Shown in pieces: positions 6,681-12,891 of a stretch of 12,891 nucleotides of DNA. The notes below the pieces were generated by a model. It worked only from the letters and a program-made list of their open reading frames with translations. It did not search any database and had not been told where the DNA came from. A program made the translations under genes and the position numbers. The DNA is from Dehalococcoidia bacterium (GTDB lineage: Bacteria; Chloroflexota; Dehalococcoidia; SM23-28-2). The stretch lies in the NCBI GenBank assembly GCA_022866185.1, contig JALHUG010000114.1, positions 1-12,891 on the forward strand, written 5' to 3'. Position 1 is the stretch's first letter, and each line of letters starts with the position of its first letter.

Positions 6681-8152
6681 GGCGTCTCAGACGAGAGCAC
6701 CTCTGAATCTGGTGCCTGCTCGATCTCCTCTTCTTCTAGCGCCTCTTCCTCCAGCTCCTCTTCCAGGAGAGGCCGGCGGGCTTTCTTGATCTTCTTAACC
6801 TTACCTTCCGGTTTCAGCTCTTCCCGTGCTGCGCCCTTGCGGCTCTTGGCCCGTTTGCCCTTGGCCTGGCCGCGATCGCCGGCTGGGCTCAGGACTTGTT
6901 CAGCGAAGCGAACCTGAGGCTTGGCTGGAGCCACTGCTGGTGCCTCCTCGGCGACGGCAGCCGCTGGCTCTTCGCTGGTGGCGACCTCCTCCGCCGCAGG
7001 CGCCACCTCCTCGGCGGCTGCCTCGGCGACAGGCTCGGCAGGTGCGACCTCTTCGGCCGCCGCTTCGGCGACAGCCTCGGCGGGCGCCTCTTCCACTATG
7101 GCCGCTGCCAGGCCGGCCTCTTGCATCGCCGATTCGCTCCTGATGTCGATGCGCCAGCCGGTGAGCTTGGCCGCCAGACGGGCGTTCTGACCCTCTTTGC
7201 CGATAGCCAGCGATAGCTGGCGGTCGGGCACTATCACCGAGGCGGTGTTGTCCTCCTCGCTGGTGCTGACGCTGGTGACCTGGGCGGGGCTGAGGGCGTT
7301 GGCCACGAAGCGGGCCGGGTTGGGGTCCCATTGCACCACGTCGATGCGCTCACCGCCGAGTTCATTGACGATGTTCTGAATGCGGATGCCTCGCAAGCCA
7401 ACGCAGGAGCCCACTGGATCGACGCCCGCCTGCTGGGCGGCCACGGCCACCTTGCTGCGATAGCCCGGCTCGCGGGCGATGGACCTGATCTCGACTACGC
7501 CCTTATAGATCTCCGGCACCTCCAGCTCGAACAGGCGCTTCAGGAGGTTCTTATGGCTGCGGGAGAGGATGAGCTGGGGGCCCCTGTTGGACTTGTGCAC
7601 CTCCGCCAGATAGAACTTCATGCGCTGTCCCGGCCGATAGTGCTCGGACCGTACCTGCTCTGTGGGTGGCAGGATGCCCTCCGTTTTGCCCAGGTCGATG
7701 ACGACGTTCCTGGCGTCCACCCGCTGGATGAGGCCGGACACGATGTCGCCCTCGCGATTGGAGAACTCTTCGTAGACCATCTCCCGCTCGGCCTCGCGCA
7801 GGCGCTGTAAAACGACCTGCTTGGCCGTCTGGGCGGCGATACGGCCGGCGTTGGCTGGCGTTACCTCGAATTGCATGATCTCGCCTAGCTGGATGTCGGG
7901 CTTGAGACGGCGGGCCTCATCCAGGGCGATGTCCACGCGGGGGTCCTCTACTGCCTCCACCACTGCCTTCTGGGCGTAGACGTGGACGGTTCCGGTGTTG
8001 CTGTCGATCCGCACCAAGATGTTGCCGGTGGCCTCGCTGTCCTTCTTATAGGCTGAAGCCAAAGCGGTCTCCACCGCCTGGAGGACCACCTCCTTGGGCA
8101 GGTTTTTCTCGGCCGCTATTTGGGTTATGGCGATCAAGAAGTCGCTCTTCAT
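6677..8152 (-). CDS. nusA: Transcription termination/antitermination factor NusA
   Basis: Binds RNA polymerase, stimulates pausing and hairpin-dependent termination, and takes part in antitermination. I choose the ATG at 8152, giving MKSDFLIAITQIAAEKNLPKEV, the usual family N-terminus and 491 residues. A longer reading from TTG at 8179 adds nine residues with no family support. Domains are: NTD about 1-125; S1 about 134-200 (GDIVSGLIQRVDARNVVIDLG); KH1 about 220-290 (GSCVGLRGIRIQNI, 248-261); KH2 about 290-345 (IGKEGQNARLAAKL, 317-330). The tail is unusual: an Ala/Glu-rich stretch (about 350-410) with a 14-residue tandem repeat, a Lys/Arg-rich segment (about 430-461) and a Glu-rich end (462-491). 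It lacks the acidic AR repeats of E. coli. A promoter and intrinsic terminator precede it. Confidence 0.95.
   Translation of the reverse strand: MKSDFLIAITQIAAEKNLPKEVVLQAVETALASAYKKDSEATGNILVRIDSNTGTVHVYAQKAVVEAVEDPRVDIALDEARRLKPDIQLGEIMQFEVTPANAGRIAAQTAKQVVLQRLREAEREMVYEEFSNREGDIVSGLIQRVDARNVVIDLGKTEGILPPTEQVRSEHYRPGQRMKFYLAEVHKSNRGPQLILSRSHKNLLKRLFELEVPEIYKGVVEIRSIAREPGYRSKVAVAAQQAGVDPVGSCVGLRGIRIQNIVNELGGERIDVVQWDPNPARFVANALSPAQVTSVSTSEEDNTASVIVPDRQLSLAIGKEGQNARLAAKLTGWRIDIRSESAMQEAGLAAAIVEEAPAEAVAEAAAEEVAPAEPVAEAAAEEVAPAAEEVATSEEPAAAVAEEAPAVAPAKPQVRFAEQVLSPAGDRGQAKGKRAKSRKGAAREELKPEGKVKKIKKARRPLLEEELEEEALEEEEIEQAPDSEVLSSETP
6998..7081 (-). repeat. 42-nt tandem repeat coding the NusA Ala/Glu tail
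   Basis: Two in-frame units encode AEAVAEAAAEEVAP and AEPVAEAAAEEVAP. At the protein level they differ at one residue. The units lie in the low-complexity tail of NusA, outside the folded domains, and probably arose by slippage or unequal exchange. Confidence 0.7.
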
Positions 8153-8197
8153 CGCTTTCGTCACCCCCGGCACCCGCAAGGCGTACTCCGAGCCAAC

Positions 8198-8220
8198 AAA
8201 AAAGTGGGATGCAACCCACT
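8198..8220 (-). terminator. Intrinsic terminator upstream of nusA (attenuator-like)
   Basis: On the minus strand, AGTGGG (8215-8220) pairs with CCCACT (8203-8208) around a 6-nt loop, and six T follow (8198-8203, the first of them paired). It lies after the nusA promoter and 46 nt before the nusA ATG. Transcripts from proS and from the nusA promoter must therefore both pass it to reach nusA. The stem is short, so termination may be weak or dependent on NusA. Confidence 0.7.
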
Positions 8221-8232
8221 CTCCTCAGGGGA

Positions 8233-8261
8233 ACTATAGCACTTTTGCCAGGGCGATGCAA
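8233..8261 (-). promoter_or_regulatory. Extended -10 promoter of the nusA operon
   Basis: On the minus strand, the -10 TATAGT (8233-8238) is preceded by TGC, giving an extended -10. A weak -35, TTGCAT (8256-8261), lies 17 bp upstream. It sits in the proS-nusA gap and would start RNA about ten bases before the terminator hairpin. Confidence 0.55.
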
Positions 8262-8298
8262 GGCCGACCGTATGCGATGGTTGACAATAGAAGGGGTT

Positions 8299-9999
8299 CT
8301 ATGGCTGTTTCAGCAGCTCCCGAAGCCGCGCGGCCGCTTCGCCCAGCGGCACGAGCGTGCTCTCCTTCTCGCTGCGCCGCTTCACCTCCACGCTCTGGCT
8401 GGTCAGGGTGCGGGGGCTCACGGTGAGGCGCAGGGGCATGCCCAGGAGGTCGGCGTCGTTGAACTTGACGCCGGGCGATTCGTCGCGGTCGTCGTAGAGG
8501 ACGGAGATGCCCGCCTGCTGGAGCTCTTCGTACAGGCGCTCGCAGGCCTGGACGACGTCCGAGCGGTCCGTGCCCAGGGCTACCAGGTGGGTGTCGTAGG
8601 GCGCAAGCTGGGGCGGCCAGATGATGCCCTGCTCGTCGTGGTTGGCCTCCACGACGCCCGCCAGGAGCCTGCCGGTGCCGATGCCGTAGGTGCCCATCAC
8701 GGCCGGCTTGGCCACGCCGTCGCGGTCGAGGAACGTGGCGCCCAGCTTCTCGCTATAGACGGTGCCCAGCTTGAAGACATGGCCCATCTCGATGGCCCGC
8801 TGGAGGGTGAGGGGCGAGCCACAGCGGGGGCAGAGGGCGCCCTCTCGGGCCACGGCGATGTCGGTCACGATGTCGGCTGTCCAGTCGCAGCCGTAGTTGA
8901 GGTTGCGCAGGTGAGCATCGGGCTTGTTGGCGCCGCCCACCAGGTTCGATGAGGACGGGACGGCGTCGTCGGCCACCACTTTGACGTTCTTTAGCCCGAT
9001 GGGCGATGCGTAGCCGGCCACCAGCCCGGCGGCGGTGAGCTCGGCGTCATCCATCATGTGCAGGTCGACGGCGCCCAGGGCGTTGCGCAGCTTGGTCTCG
9101 TTCACCTCCATGTCGCCGCGGATGGCGACAAACGCCGGCTGGCCGTCGGCGGCGTAGAAGACGGCTTTGAGCGTTTGCCAGGAGGAGATGCCCAGAAAGG
9201 CGCACAGGTCGTCGATGGCCTTGACGCCAGGGGTGGCGACCTCCTCGACGGCCTGCGGCGGCTCCTGGGGGATGGTCGGCTTGCGGAACTCGGCCTTCTC
9301 GGCGTTGGCGGCGTAGTCGCCGGCGGAGCAGAGCACCGCCTGGTCTTCACCGCTGTCGCAGAAGAACATGAACTCCCACGAGTCCTTGCCGCCGATGGCC
9401 CCCGAGTCAGCCTCCACGATGCTGGTGGGCACACCGCAGCGGTCGAAGGTGTTCTGGTAGGCACGCAGCATCTTGCGGCAGCTCTCGTCCAGCCCCTCCC
9501 AGTCGGTGTCGAAGCTGTAGAGGTCCTTCATGGTGAACTCGCGGACGCGGATGAGGCCGCCGCGAGGGCGGGCCTCGTCGCGGAACTTGACCTGGATCTG
9601 GTAGGGCATGAGGGGCAGGTCGCGGTAGCTCTGCACCTGGCGCTTGAACAGGTCGACGATGATCTCCTCGTGCGTGGGGCCGAGGACGAAGCGGCGCTCC
9701 CGCTTGTCGGTGACGCGAAAGAAGATGTCGGCCATAGTCTGGTCGCGGCCGGAGGCCTCCCACAGTTCGATGGGCAGAAGCGCCGGCATGAAGAGCTCCT
9801 GGCCGCCGGCGGCGTCCATCTCCTCGCGGATGATCTGCTCGATCTTGCGCAGGACCCTCCAGCCCAGGGGCAGGTAGGCGTAGATGCCAGCCGCTAGCTG
9901 CTGGACGAGGCCCGCCCGCAGGAGGAGCTGATGGCTGACCGTCTCAGCCTCAGCGGGCACCTGCCGCAGTGTCTTGCCGAAGTGGTGAGATAGGCGCAT
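8299..9999 (-). CDS. proS: Proline-tRNA ligase, bacterial type with editing insert
   Basis: A class II aminoacyl-tRNA synthetase of 566 residues that charges tRNA-Pro. Motif 1 lies in the N-terminal 70 residues (GIYAYLPLGWRVLRKIEQII, 38-57). The TxE loop is at 109-111 (PTHEE). Motif 2 is KFRDEARPRGGLIRVREF (138-155) and motif 3 is GTYGIGTGRLLAG (436-448). Between motifs 2 and 3 is the YbaK-like editing insertion (about 255-385), which marks the bacterial long form and removes misacylated Ala-tRNA-Pro. A CPRC pair (390-393) follows the insert. The C-terminal anticodon-binding domain spans about 465-566. There is no Shine-Dalgarno site before the ATG at 9999, so leaderless translation is possible. 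It occupies the place upstream of nusA where many bacteria have rimP. Confidence 0.96.
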   Translation of the reverse strand: MRLSHHFGKTLRQVPAEAETVSHQLLLRAGLVQQLAAGIYAYLPLGWRVLRKIEQIIREEMDAAGGQELFMPALLPIELWEASGRDQTMADIFFRVTDKRERRFVLGPTHEEIIVDLFKRQVQSYRDLPLMPYQIQVKFRDEARPRGGLIRVREFTMKDLYSFDTDWEGLDESCRKMLRAYQNTFDRCGVPTSIVEADSGAIGGKDSWEFMFFCDSGEDQAVLCSAGDYAANAEKAEFRKPTIPQEPPQAVEEVATPGVKAIDDLCAFLGISSWQTLKAVFYAADGQPAFVAIRGDMEVNETKLRNALGAVDLHMMDDAELTAAGLVAGYASPIGLKNVKVVADDAVPSSSNLVGGANKPDAHLRNLNYGCDWTADIVTDIAVAREGALCPRCGSPLTLQRAIEMGHVFKLGTVYSEKLGATFLDRDGVAKPAVMGTYGIGTGRLLAGVVEANHDEQGIIWPPQLAPYDTHLVALGTDRSDVVQACERLYEELQQAGISVLYDDRDESPGVKFNDADLLGMPLRLTVSPRTLTSQSVEVKRRSEKESTLVPLGEAAARLRELLKQP

Positions 10000-10011
10000 G
10001 GCGTCTATAGC

Positions 10012-10041
10012 AGGATAGGCGCGTCAAGGGGCAGGGGTCAA
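10012..10041 (-). promoter_or_regulatory. Possible promoter of proS
   Basis: On the minus strand, TTGACC (10036-10041) and TATCCT (10012-10017) are 18 bp apart, and the -10 ends 12 nt before the proS ATG. That would leave a leader of about five bases, in line with the missing Shine-Dalgarno site. A second TTGACG nearby makes the choice of -35 uncertain. Confidence 0.35.
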
Positions 10042-10089
10042 GAGGGAGGCCGAGCGTGGCCGATTCGCCGTTGGTGGTTTGATTCTCGA

Positions 10090-10150
10090 CCCCCGCCTGA
10101 AGGCGGGGGCATCGGATTCGTCTCCCCATGCCCCAGCCTTGAGGCTGGGG
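10090..10150. repeat. Pair of 8-bp GC hairpins, IS200/IS605-like palindromes
   Basis: Hairpin 1 is CCCCCGCC (10090-10097) with GGCGGGGG (10102-10109), loop TGAA. Hairpin 2 is CCCCAGCC (10131-10138) with GGCTGGGG (10143-10150), loop TTGA. Both have 8-bp stems and 4-nt loops, related sequences and a 41-bp spacing between starts. Such CCCC-GCC palindromes are common at ends of IS200/IS605-type elements and their transposase-less derivatives. No transposase is in the window. Neither is followed by a T-run, which argues against ordinary terminators. Confidence 0.5.
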
Positions 10151-10274
10151 TTGTGTGTGAACCTGGCAGTCCAGAACCCATCAATCATGAATCATTTGGG
10201 ATGGCAAGGGTCGGCGGTGGTGGCCCCTGAGCTTCGCTTACCCTGGCCGCAGTTGCTACAAGCGGACAGCCTTG
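10151..10274. other. Non-coding stretch between the hairpins and the propeller promoter
   Basis: Together with the flanking elements it forms the 382-bp gap between proS and the propeller gene. I see no coding signal, tRNA or further hairpin in these 124 bp. Confidence 0.4.
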
Positions 10275-10304
10275 TTGACAATCGGTGCGCGGTGAGAGTA
10301 TAAG
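10275..10304 (+). promoter_or_regulatory. Near-consensus promoter of the propeller gene
   Basis: A perfect -35 TTGACA (10275-10280) and a -10 TATAAG (10299-10304) are separated by 18 bp. The predicted leader is about 70 nt and ends with GGAGG (10370-10374), 7 nt before the ATG at 10382. It is the best promoter match in the window and suggests strong expression. Confidence 0.65.
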
Positions 10305-10381
10305 TTAGTCGCTCTGGGGCTGGTCGCGATGCCAGCCAACGACCGTCGCCAGGCAAGTGGAGCAGCGATGGAGGTTCAGTC

Positions 10382-12891
10382 ATGAAAGCATGGAGACTTC
10401 GTTTTCATCTCGCTCTGGCCTTTGTGGGGGTGGCGGGCACGTCGCTCATCGTGGCCTTGGCCGTCGCCTCGCCGGGGGGCGGCGGCGTGTCGGCGGTAGC
10501 TACGTGCAACACCACCCTGGCCCAGGCGGCCAGTGCTGGCGCCAGCAGCATCATGGTGGCCAACCCGACCGGCTGTGCCATAGGCGACAAAATCGTCCTC
10601 AACCAGGGCAAGAACAATGAGGAGTGCCAGGAAATCAAGCGCGCCGGTGCCTCAATGCTCTACCTGGTGGGCACGCTTGCCTACGACCACAGTGTCGGCG
10701 AGACCGTGGTTGAGGTTACCGTATGCCCTACGGCCACGCCCACGCCTACGCCCACGCCCACGCCTACGCCCACGCCTACGCCTGCACCGGCACACCCGCC
10801 TACGCCTACGCCCACCCCCACCCCCACGCCAGCCCCGGCGTACATGATGCACGGCTGCCCGCAGGCAGGGAAGTCGTCGATAGCGGCGTGGGGACGCGCC
10901 AACGGCGTGGACACCGGAGAGGCGCTCGGCGTGGTGGACACCGGCGAGGCCCTAGCCACCTGCGGGGAAGGGGCGGTGGACGCCGCCTACGCGCTCGACC
11001 CCAACACGCAGGAGTGGCTGGGCTACTTTCCGGGGCGCCCGGAGCTCAGCGCCAAGCTGACGGTGAAGCACAACGAGGGCCTCATCGCCCACGGGCCCCT
11101 TACGCCCATGCCCGTCGCTGCGCGCATTGCCTTCGCCTCGGACCGCGACGGCAACTGGGAGATCTACGTGATGCACTCCAACGGGACGGGCCAGACCAGG
11201 CTCACCAACAACCCAGCAGCCGACAGCGCGCCCGCCTGGTCGCCCGACCGCTCGAAGATCGTCTTCACCTCGGACCGCGACGGCAACGACGAGATCTACG
11301 TGATGAACGCCGACGGGACGGGTCAGGCCAATCTCACCAACAACGCCGCAGACGACGGCGCGCCCGCCTGGTCGCCCGACGGCTCCAAGATCGCCTTCGA
11401 CTCCGACCGCGACGGCAAGAATCAGATCTACGTGATGAACGCCGACGGGACGGGCCAGACGGGGCTCACCAACAACCCGGCATACGGCTACCACCCCGCC
11501 TGGTTCCCTGACGGCTCCAAGATCGCCTTCGACGGGAGCTGGGAGGGCAACGATGAGATCTATGTGATGAACGCCGATGGCTCCGGGCAGACCAACCTCA
11601 CCACCAACCCGGCAGCCGACGACTCGCCCGCCTGGTCCCCTGACGGCTCCAAGATCGCCTTCGAGTCGGACCGCGAGGTTTACGGCCTTCATTACGATGA
11701 AATCTACGTGATGAACGCCAACGGGACGGGCCAGACCAGGCTCACCGAGACCCCGGGAGCCTTTGACGTCGGGCCTGCCTGGTCCCCTGGCGGCACCAGG
11801 ATCGCCTTCGAAGGGGCCTGGGAGGCCAACGCCGATATCTACGTGATGAAAGGCGACGGCTCGGGCCGGACCAGGCTCACCTACCCCCCAGGCCAGAACG
11901 TGGAGCCTGCCTGGGCGCCGCCCACCCCCACGCCATCTGCGGCGGGCCAGATGCACGGCTGCCCCCAGGCAGGCAAGTGGGCGATAGTGTGGTGGGAACG
12001 CGCCAAGGGCTTCACCGAGCCCGTCGACGGCCTGCCCGCCGGCGAGGCGCTCAACGGCGCGGACACCGGCGAGGCGCTCGACGGCGTGGACACCGGCGAG
12101 GCCCTAGCCACCTGCGGGGAAGGGGCGGTGGACTTCGCCTACGCGCTCGACCCCGACAGCCAGAAGTGGCTGGGCTACTTTCCGGGGCACGGGGAGCTCA
12201 GCGCCAAGCTGACGGTGAAGCACAACGAGGGCCTCATTGTCCACGGGGCCCTTACGCCCATGCTCGTCGCTGCGCGCATTGCCTTCACCTCGCGCCGCGA
12301 CGGGAACGACGATATCTACGTGATGAACGCCGACGGGACGGGTCAGACCAGGCTCACCAACTACGCCACATGGGCGTGGGAGAGCGACCCTGCCTGGTCG
12401 CCTGACCGGTCGAAGATCGCCTTCACTTTCGGGCACTGGAACGACAATATCTACGTGGTGGACGCCGACGGCTCGGGGGACATCAGCCTCACCTACAACC
12501 CAGCCGACGACCACGACCCCGCGTGGTCGCTCGACGGGACCAAGATCGCGTTCACCTCGGACCGCGACGGGAACGACGAGATCTACGTGATGAACGCCAA
12601 CGGCTGGGAGCAGACCAGGCTCACCAACAACGGGGCCTATGATGACGACCCCGCCTGGTCGCCCGACGGGACGAAGATCGCCTTCGCCTCGGACCGCGAC
12701 GGGCAGTACGAGATCTACGTGATGAACGCCGACGGGACGGGGCAGACCAGGCTCACCAACACCGCGGCCGAGGACCGCAGGCCCGCTTGGTCGCCCGACG
12801 GGACGAAGATCGCCTTCGACTCGGACCGCATCGGCAACTGGGAGATCTATGTGATGAACGCCGCCTACGGGACGGACCTGATCAAGCGCAC
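10382..12891 (+). CDS. Large secreted tandem TolB-like (PD40) beta-propeller protein with two two-Cys modules, open at the right edge
   Basis: One frame stays open from the ATG at 10382 to the window end: 836 codons, no stop. A signal peptide (about 1-38) is followed by a small beta domain (41-114; pattern GxxIGDKIVLNQG...GTLAYDHSVGE) with Cys 42, 65, 82 and 115, and a Pro-Thr linker (116-154). Next come a two-Cys module (155-248; CPQAGK at C159, second Cys 194), six PD40 repeats (249 to about 515; consensus PAWSPDGSKIAFxSDRDGN and EIYVMNADGTGQTRLTNN), a short Pro-Thr spacer, a second module (524-632; C527, C578) and at least five more repeats. Repeat spacing is mostly exactly 132 nt. Six repeats match the six-bladed TolB propeller, the last PAWAP probably closing it with the first strand. 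A surface binding or scaffolding role is likely; the ligand is unknown. Any anchor lies outside the window. Confidence 0.85.
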   Translation, partial: MKAWRLRFHLALAFVGVAGTSLIVALAVASPGGGGVSAVATCNTTLAQAASAGASSIMVANPTGCAIGDKIVLNQGKNNEECQEIKRAGASMLYLVGTLAYDHSVGETVVEVTVCPTATPTPTPTPTPTPTPTPAPAHPPTPTPTPTPTPAPAYMMHGCPQAGKSSIAAWGRANGVDTGEALGVVDTGEALATCGEGAVDAAYALDPNTQEWLGYFPGRPELSAKLTVKHNEGLIAHGPLTPMPVAARIAFASDRDGNWEIYVMHSNGTGQTRLTNNPAADSAPAWSPDRSKIVFTSDRDGNDEIYVMNADGTGQANLTNNAADDGAPAWSPDGSKIAFDSDRDGKNQIYVMNADGTGQTGLTNNPAYGYHPAWFPDGSKIAFDGSWEGNDEIYVMNADGSGQTNLTTNPAADDSPAWSPDGSKIAFESDREVYGLHYDEIYVMNANGTGQTRLTETPGAFDVGPAWSPGGTRIAFEGAWEANADIYVMKGDGSGRTRLTYPPGQNVEPAWAPPTPTPSAAGQMHGCPQAGKWAIVWWERAKGFTEPVDGLPAGEALNGADTGEALDGVDTGEALATCGEGAVDFAYALDPDSQKWLGYFPGHGELSAKLTVKHNEGLIVHGALTPMLVAARIAFTSRRDGNDDIYVMNADGTGQTRLTNYATWAWESDPAWSPDRSKIAFTFGHWNDNIYVVDADGSGDISLTYNPADDHDPAWSLDGTKIAFTSDRDGNDEIYVMNANGWEQTRLTNNGAYDDDPAWSPDGTKIAFASDRDGQYEIYVMNADGTGQTRLTNTAAEDRRPAWSPDGTKIAFDSDRIGNWEIYVMNAAYGTDLIKR
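10727..10843 (+). repeat. Pro-Thr linker coded by an ACGCCN hexamer repeat
   Basis: Most of this stretch is a 6-bp repeat, ACGCCC or ACGCCT, giving alternating Thr-Pro, broken once by PAPAHP. Its 6-bp unit keeps the frame when it slips. Such PT linkers are usual between domains of secreted chloroflexal and actinobacterial proteins. A short remnant, PPTPTPS, precedes the second module as well (near 11918-11938). Confidence 0.85.
10907..10954 (+). repeat. 27-bp minisatellite inside module copy 1
   Basis: GAC-ACC-GG(A/C)-GAG-GC-CT recurs at a 27-bp period, coding DTGEALGVV then DTGEALATC. Copy 1 has two units. The module in the PHP protein has only one equivalent, TDAEQAFATC. Confidence 0.65.
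12041..12106 (+). repeat. 27-bp minisatellite inside module copy 2
   Basis: GGC-GAG-GC starts at 12041, 12068 and 12095, an exact 27-bp period with three units coding GEALNGADT, GEALDGVDT and GEALATC. It is one unit longer than copy 1, and a further degenerate VDGLPA precedes it. This accounts for most of the length difference between the two modules. Confidence 0.65.

Larger units (their letters stand above)
10844..12891 (+). repeat. Tandem duplication of module plus propeller (unit about 1.1 kb)
   Basis: Unit 1 runs from 10844 to 11950 (1107 bp) and unit 2 starts at 11951 and is cut by the edge. Bases 10946-11134 align to 12098-12286 at a constant offset of 1152 with 13 mismatches and no gap, about 93% identity. 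The propeller repeats themselves are less alike between the units. Confidence 0.8.

Noticed and set aside
8150..8179. Longer NusA starting at TTG 8179
   Set aside because: The nine added residues have no counterpart in NusA. MKSDF at 8152 is the usual family start.
9058..9897. 279-codon plus-strand open frame
   Set aside because: Antisense to proS motif 1/2 and the editing domain. The composition (Asp/Gly/Val/Leu) is typical of shadow frames.
10000..10381. T-box or other riboswitch upstream of proS
   Set aside because: The predicted leader of proS is only a few bases and no T-box core or specifier stem is visible.
10727..10843. Regular repeats as a possible CRISPR array
   Set aside because: The unit is 6 bp with no spacers and codes for an in-frame Pro-Thr linker.
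10723..11511. Plus-strand frame with HAYAHAHA and Arg-rich repeats
   Set aside because: Off-frame reading of the Pro-Thr linker and propeller. The other frame has a signal peptide, ribosome binding site and recognised domains.
11126..11815. 132-bp periodic repeats as a CRISPR or satellite
   Set aside because: They encode propeller blades with protein-level conservation; variable positions are not unique spacers.
10952..11956. 334-codon minus-strand open frame with regular VGVHHVDL repeats
   Set aside because: The repeats are the reverse complement of the PD40 blade repeats, so the periodicity is inherited from the propeller gene.

Overview
The window looks like bacterial chromosomal DNA from the Chloroflexota, probably close to the Dehalococcoidia. 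This placement is inferred from three things: a high-GC genome with NusA, IF-2 and ProRS of the Dehalococcoides-like kind, a DUF5679 zinc-ribbon miniprotein next to truB, and an actinobacterial/chloroflexal-type inositol-1-phosphate synthase. No rRNA or tRNA marker is present to confirm it.

Layout. (1) 1-543, minus strand: the N-terminal half of myo-inositol-1-phosphate synthase, running off the left edge. (2) 544-657: two back-to-back sigma70-type promoters, one firing left into ino1 and one right into the next gene. (3) 658-2784, plus strand: two PHP-family metallohydrolases. The first is membrane-anchored or secreted and carries a small two-cysteine N-terminal module; the second is a small cytosolic PHP phosphatase-like protein. 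(4) 2785-2884: convergent intergenic region with two overlapping hairpins. (5) 2885-9999, minus strand: a conserved information-processing block. In transcription order it is proS, a promoter plus intrinsic terminator (attenuator-like), nusA, rnpM/ylxR, infB, rbfA, truB, then a 47-residue DUF5679 protein with its own promoter. It is the classic nusA-infB operon without rimP and ylxQ, with ATGA overlaps or very short gaps at several junctions. (6) 10000-10381: two 8-bp hairpins resembling IS200/IS605-type palindromes, then a near-consensus promoter. (7) 10382 to the right edge, plus strand: a very large secreted protein, more than 836 residues, open at the right end. It has a signal peptide, a small beta domain, a Pro-Thr linker, the same two-cysteine module as in the first PHP protein, a six-repeat TolB/PD40 beta-propeller, a second copy of the module and a second propeller.

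The core genes serve transcription elongation/termination (NusA), RNase P modulation (RnpM), translation initiation (IF-2), 30S maturation (RbfA), tRNA pseudouridylation (TruB) and prolyl-tRNA charging (ProS). The most original element is the recurrent extracytoplasmic module (Cys-Pro-Gln-Ala-Gly-Lys start, second Cys about 26-51 residues later). It appears three times in the window, fused to two unrelated partners: a PHP hydrolase and TolB-like propellers. It looks like an undescribed cell-surface domain. The propeller gene is a tandem duplication with about 93% nucleotide identity in part of the repeat, and an expanding 27-bp repeat lies inside the module.
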